A stretch of 6,961 nucleotides of DNA from a bacterium. Its GTDB lineage: Bacteria; Patescibacteria; Paceibacteria; UBA9973. The stretch is from the NCBI GenBank assembly GCA_021813235.1, contig JAKALG010000042.1, forward strand, positions 1 to 6,961, given 5' to 3'. Position 1 is the first letter of the stretch; each line of letters begins with the position of its first letter. A program made the position numbers and the translations under genes. Positions 5,286 to 6,961 of the stretch are shown here, piece after piece. The notes under the pieces are model-generated. The model had not been told where the DNA came from. It searched no databases and saw only the letters and a list, made by a program, of their open reading frames with translations.

Positions 5286-5366
5286 ATATTAACTAATAGT
5301 AGTCTTTATTTAAGTCTTTTGTTTTTGTATAGAAAGATATAAATAGTAATTAATATTAGAGATAAG
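5286..5366. promoter_or_regulatory. Divergent pair of leaderless archaeal promoters
   Basis: This 81-bp gap separates the leftward ATPase operon from the rightward AbrB operon. On the + strand GATATAAATA (5336-5345), preceded by purine-rich AGAAA, is about 27 nt from ATG 5367. On the minus strand CTTAAATAAA (complement of 5305-5314) is about 25 nt from ATG 5285. Neither ATG has an SD, so both transcripts probably start at or within a few bases of the start codon. The AbrB protein is the obvious candidate regulator of both (inference). Confidence 0.65.
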
Positions 5367-5501
5367 ATGACTGAAAGAATTATTCAGAAAGTTTGGAAAG
5401 CAAAGAAAGCAAATCAAAAGCTTGTAACCATTCCAGCAAAATCTACAATCATCGAGGGAGATTATGTTTCTATTCAAAAGTTAAAAGGAGGTGACAAATA
5501 A
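5367..5501 (+). CDS. AbrB/SpoVT-type swapped-hairpin regulator, 44 residues
   Basis: The product begins MTERIIQKVWKAKKANQKLV and continues TIPAKSTIIEGDYVSIQKLKGGDK. The NQKLVTIPAKSTIIEGDYVSI pattern matches the AbrB fold core, where a strand ending in TIP is followed by a short helix and a GDYV strand. Such proteins dimerise through swapped hairpins and bind AT-rich DNA. It is the first gene of the right-hand operon and is probably leaderless. The strong SD for the next gene (GGAGGTGA, 5487-5494) is embedded in its last codons. It could be an autoregulator or, less likely, an antitoxin, since no toxin follows. Confidence 0.8.
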   Translation: MTERIIQKVWKAKKANQKLVTIPAKSTIIEGDYVSIQKLKGGDK

Positions 5502-5504
5502 GGT

Positions 5505-6035
5505 ATGGTAAAAGTTAAAGTGAAAGTAAACGGAACGGCACCACTCTTAATGAATAAGTTTATCGATACATCTCAAAATAGTTCAGCGAGTCAAAGAGGA
5601 AAGAAAGTTTATGTGCCTGAAGAAGAAGCGGAAAAGAAAACATATAGAACTGAACAAGGAAAGTTATGTTTGCCTTCTACACATTTCAAAGCCTCAATGG
5701 TTAAAGCAGCAACTGATTTTAAAATATCTGGAAAGAAAACTTACAAAGATTATATCAAGGCAGGAGTATTTATAGAACCTCAGGAAATAGTTTTAGACCA
5801 AAAGAATTATGAGATACATTCTGAACCAGTAGTGATAGCTCGTTCAAGAGTTATGTCATGGCGTCCTAAGTTTAAACAATGGTCTTGTGAATTTGAAATA
5901 GACATTGCTGACCCGATGATTAATCCAACTACACTAAAAGAAATTTTAGAGATGGCTGGAAAATATAAAGGAGTAGGAGACCATCGTCCAGAGTATGGAA
6001 GATTTACAGTTACAGAGTACAAGGTATTAAAGTGA
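5505..6035 (+). CDS. Phage-type protein with Gly-rich GVGDHRPEYGRF motif (RAMP/Cas7-like in appearance)
   Basis: 176 residues. The N-terminal strand (VKVKVKVNGTAPLLMNKF) precedes a charged loop (25-50), then LPSTHFKASMVKAATDF (56-72), a helix after a conserved-looking Pro/Ser/Thr turn. A strand region follows, with ARSRVMSWRPKFKQWSCEFE at 112-131, a helix (143-151) and the motif AGKYKGVGDHRPEYGRFTV at 151-169. From memory this motif recurs in phage and archaeal-virus proteins of unknown or recombination-related function. The beta/alpha order and glycine-rich loop resemble RAMP-type RNA-binding folds, but this is an impression and has not been tested by a match. The ATG has GGAGGTGA 10 nt upstream. 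The nuclease gene starts by overlapping its stop. Confidence 0.65.
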   Translation: MVKVKVKVNGTAPLLMNKFIDTSQNSSASQRGKKVYVPEEEAEKKTYRTEQGKLCLPSTHFKASMVKAATDFKISGKKTYKDYIKAGVFIEPQEIVLDQKNYEIHSEPVVIARSRVMSWRPKFKQWSCEFEIDIADPMINPTTLKEILEMAGKYKGVGDHRPEYGRFTVTEYKVLK

Positions 6036-6337
6036 GAGGATTACATAAAACAGATATTGAATTATTAATGGAAGAGGCTCTTGCAAAAGAAGGAATAGAA
6101 GCTGTACAACAATTTCCAATAAGAAGTAAGTATGGTTATATTGCTGACTTTGCAATCCCTTCCAAGAATTTAATTATTGAATGTGATGGAGAAGCTTGGC
6201 ATAAACTTATGAACGCTCATGATAGAAAGAGAGATGCTTTCTTAAAATCTCAAGGATGGAAGGTTTTAAGATTCAAAGGGCAAGATATAAAAACTAATAT
6301 GCCTTCATGTTTAATGACTATTAAAAGTCATTTATAA
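6032..6337 (+). CDS. DUF559/VSR-like PD-(D/E)xK endonuclease
   Basis: 101 residues. The core is ADFAIPSKNLIIECDGEAWH (38-57): Asp39, Glu50 and Asp52 are the expected acidic residues and His57 the conserved WH. DRKRDAFLKSQGWKVLRF (64-81) follows, which is the classic second half of the DUF559/very-short-patch-repair-like nuclease fold. The start is GTG 6032, overlapping the previous stop as GTGA, with AGGT 6 nt upstream. The first ATG (residue 13) would cut off the conserved first helix (KTDIELLMEEALAKEGI), so GTG is preferred. The family cuts or nicks DNA. Sitting in one operon with the AbrB and GVGDHRPEYGRF proteins, it may act with them in recombination, repair or defence. Confidence 0.88.
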   Translation: MRGLHKTDIELLMEEALAKEGIEAVQQFPIRSKYGYIADFAIPSKNLIIECDGEAWHKLMNAHDRKRDAFLKSQGWKVLRFKGQDIKTNMPSCLMTIKSHL

Positions 6338-6350
6338 TTTAGTTTAGTAA

Positions 6351-6615
6351 GGAGTAGATTGGAGAGATGTTGTGTATTGGAGTCAACTAATTTAAGGTTT
6401 ATTGTGGCTTTCATGTTCACTCCGAAAGGAATGATAAAAATGTTTGGTATTGTAATCTCGTGTTCAATGAAGTATTGTCCGATAATAAACAGAGTGGAAA
6501 GGTAAGGCTTTCAAAATATCATGGTCAAGTTTCAAGCTTGAAAAAAACATAAGCTGCTTTGCATTGTGGTGCTTTCAAGTATAGTGAGATTGCGTATAGT
6601 AAGGTAAGGAAATAA
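6351..6615 (+). pseudogene. Possible decayed small gene, broken by a frameshift and a stop
   Basis: A coding-looking frame can be read in three pieces: GVDWRDVVYWSQLI (6351-6392), then after a +1 shift KVYCGFHVHSERNDKNVWYC and onward (6394-6549), then after an in-frame TAA (6550-6552) AALHCGAFKYSEIAYSKVRK to TAA 6613-6615. Pieces two and three share one frame. Purines dominate first codon positions, as in real genes. Against it, Leu codons lack TTA and Arg is AGG, unlike the neighbours. There is no good start codon, and a second frame (6338-6505) is also open by chance or constraint. No family is recognised. Confidence 0.3.
6530..6543. repeat. Perfect 14-bp palindrome
   Basis: TTTCAAGCTTGAAA is identical to its reverse complement. 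The right half (CTTGAAA) can also pair with TTTCAAG at 6573-6579, which would close a larger stem-loop. It may be a protein-binding dyad, a recombination half-site pair or part of an RNA structure. Confidence 0.55.
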
Positions 6616-6622
6616 TATTAAA

Positions 6623-6772
6623 ATGGAAAAAATAAAGATAGGTTGCGGTAAGTGCGATGGTAAGAATTATCAATTGTATTTACAAATAGATGGAAAGAGA
6701 ATTAATCAATTATTATATTGTAAAGGTTGCAAAAGATGTTTAGGTGAACTAGTAGGTTATATCGCGGATTAA
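6623..6772 (+). CDS. Small zinc-ribbon protein, 49 residues
   Basis: The product begins MEKIKIGCGKCDGKNYQLYL and has CGKC at residues 8-11 and CKGCKRC at 33-39, giving two CxxC knuckles and one extra cysteine, separated by a beta-hairpin-like middle. This is a typical zinc ribbon. Initiation is uncertain: AAGG at 6606-6609 is 13 nt away, whereas a weak TATA-like CGTATAG (6593-6599) about 26 nt upstream would suit a leaderless start. The next gene begins one base after its stop, so the two are probably an operon. The function is unknown; nucleic-acid or partner binding is usual for such proteins. Confidence 0.7.
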   Translation: MEKIKIGCGKCDGKNYQLYLQIDGKRINQLLYCKGCKRCLGELVGYIAD

Positions 6773-6773
6773 A

Positions 6774-6961
6774 ATGTTTGGATTAATATTTCTACTAGGA
6801 TTTATTTTATTAGTGATTGCTTCAATTCAGGATATAAGGAAAAGAGAAGTAAGTGATTGGATTTTTCTTTTAATGATGTGTATAGGACTAATTACTTCTC
6901 AATCTATTTTAATTTTATTAAACTGTATTATCTTTATTATTTTAGGATATGTTTTATATTT
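6774..6961 (+). CDS. Archaeal-type A24 prepilin/preflagellin peptidase, N-terminal part
   Basis: The gene is truncated by the window edge after 62 codons. The first hydrophobic helix (2-18) is followed by SIQDIRKREVSDW (17-29), a cytoplasmic loop whose Asp20 is in the position of the first catalytic aspartate of archaeal preflagellin/prepilin peptidases (aspartate plus basic loop after TM1). Two more hydrophobic segments lie at about 30-42 and 46-62. The second catalytic motif (GxGD) would be beyond the edge. The enzyme cleaves class III signal peptides of pilins and archaellins at the cytoplasmic face. It starts one base after the zinc-ribbon stop. It may be a host gene marking the element border or a captured accessory gene. 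Confidence 0.75.
   Translation, partial: MFGLIFLLGFILLVIASIQDIRKREVSDWIFLLMMCIGLITSQSILILLNCIIFIILGYVLY

Larger units (their letters stand above)
6338..6622 (+). other. 285-bp stretch without an intact gene, with RNA-like structure
   Basis: No complete gene with a convincing start is found here. A TATA-like TTTATAATTT (6331-6340) at the end of the nuclease gene could start a transcript near 6360. The stretch holds a hairpin with a GAAA tetraloop (arms 6417-6423 and 6428-6434, one C-A mismatch), a 5-bp hairpin (6497-6501 with 6508-6512) and a 14-bp palindrome at 6530-6543. GCTTTCA occurs three times (6407, 6507 and 6571), twice after ATTGTGG. It could be a structured RNA, a long leader for the next gene, an element end, or a decayed gene (see the pseudogene entry). 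Confidence 0.4.

Noticed and set aside
5807..6022. 71-codon minus-strand open frame
   Set aside because: It is antisense to the conserved GVGDHRPEYGRF region of a well-supported gene.
6413..6505. 30-codon open frame from ATG 6413
   Set aside because: There is no SD or promoter, and it overlaps a better coding-looking frame and a hairpin. The frame is open back to 6338 without a good start.
1..6961. The window as a closed circle: the open frame at 6961 would continue in frame into the open frame at position 2.
   Set aside because: A frame match happens one time in three by chance. The joined protein lacks the GxGD motif expected in a prepilin peptidase, and no end overlap is visible.
1..6961. 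tRNA, rRNA or CRISPR array
   Set aside because: I saw no T-loop/cloverleaf pattern, no rRNA-like conserved stretch and no regularly spaced repeats. The RAMP-like protein has no array or cas genes beside it.

Overview
The window looks like a compact, AT-rich archaeal mobile element (virus, provirus or small plasmid), possibly with host or accessory DNA at the right end. Three gene clusters start at TATA-like boxes 25-28 nt upstream of an ATG that lacks a Shine-Dalgarno (SD) sequence, which is the archaeal leaderless arrangement, while genes inside the clusters have clear SD motifs. The right-hand gene is a minimal archaeal-type A24 prepilin peptidase. The protein families and base composition would fit a DPANN-like archaeon, but that lineage is an inference and is not proven.

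Left (1-1850, + strand): a chain of five small genes is linked by ATGA stop/start overlaps. They are a partial gene, a two-helix membrane protein, a 26-residue micro-gene, a second two-helix membrane protein, and a 45-residue AT-hook protein. A T-rich stretch follows, then a small Cys-cluster protein translationally coupled to a compact serine recombinase. An 11-bp inverted repeat lies directly behind the recombinase, in the convergent gap.

Middle (1920-5285, - strand): two consecutive operons. The upstream one encodes an acidic-tailed helical protein, a P-loop ATPase of FtsK/HerA/Zot-like appearance with a C-terminal helix-turn-helix, and a 27-residue membrane peptide. The downstream one begins with a 50-residue ribbon-helix-helix regulator, whose promoter lies in an inverted repeat. 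It continues with a zinc ribbon, a 50-residue membrane micro-protein, a 230-residue two-pass membrane protein, a pair of heavily overlapping genes (272 nt in different frames) and a small membrane-anchored protein. Almost every junction is TAATG or ATGA. Four to five of these genes are under 55 codons and easy to miss. An ATPase together with membrane proteins is what a virion-assembly or DNA-transfer module would look like, but no protein is clearly a capsid protein or a conjugation protein.

Right (5367-6961, + strand): divergent from the ATPase operon are an AbrB-type regulator, a phage-type protein with a glycine-rich GVGDHRPEYGRF motif (RAMP/Cas7-like in look only), and a DUF559/VSR-like nuclease that starts at an overlapping GTG. 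Next comes 285 bp with no intact gene. It holds a coding-looking frame broken by stops, a GNRA hairpin and a perfect 14-bp palindrome. The window closes with a zinc ribbon and the N-terminal half of a prepilin peptidase.
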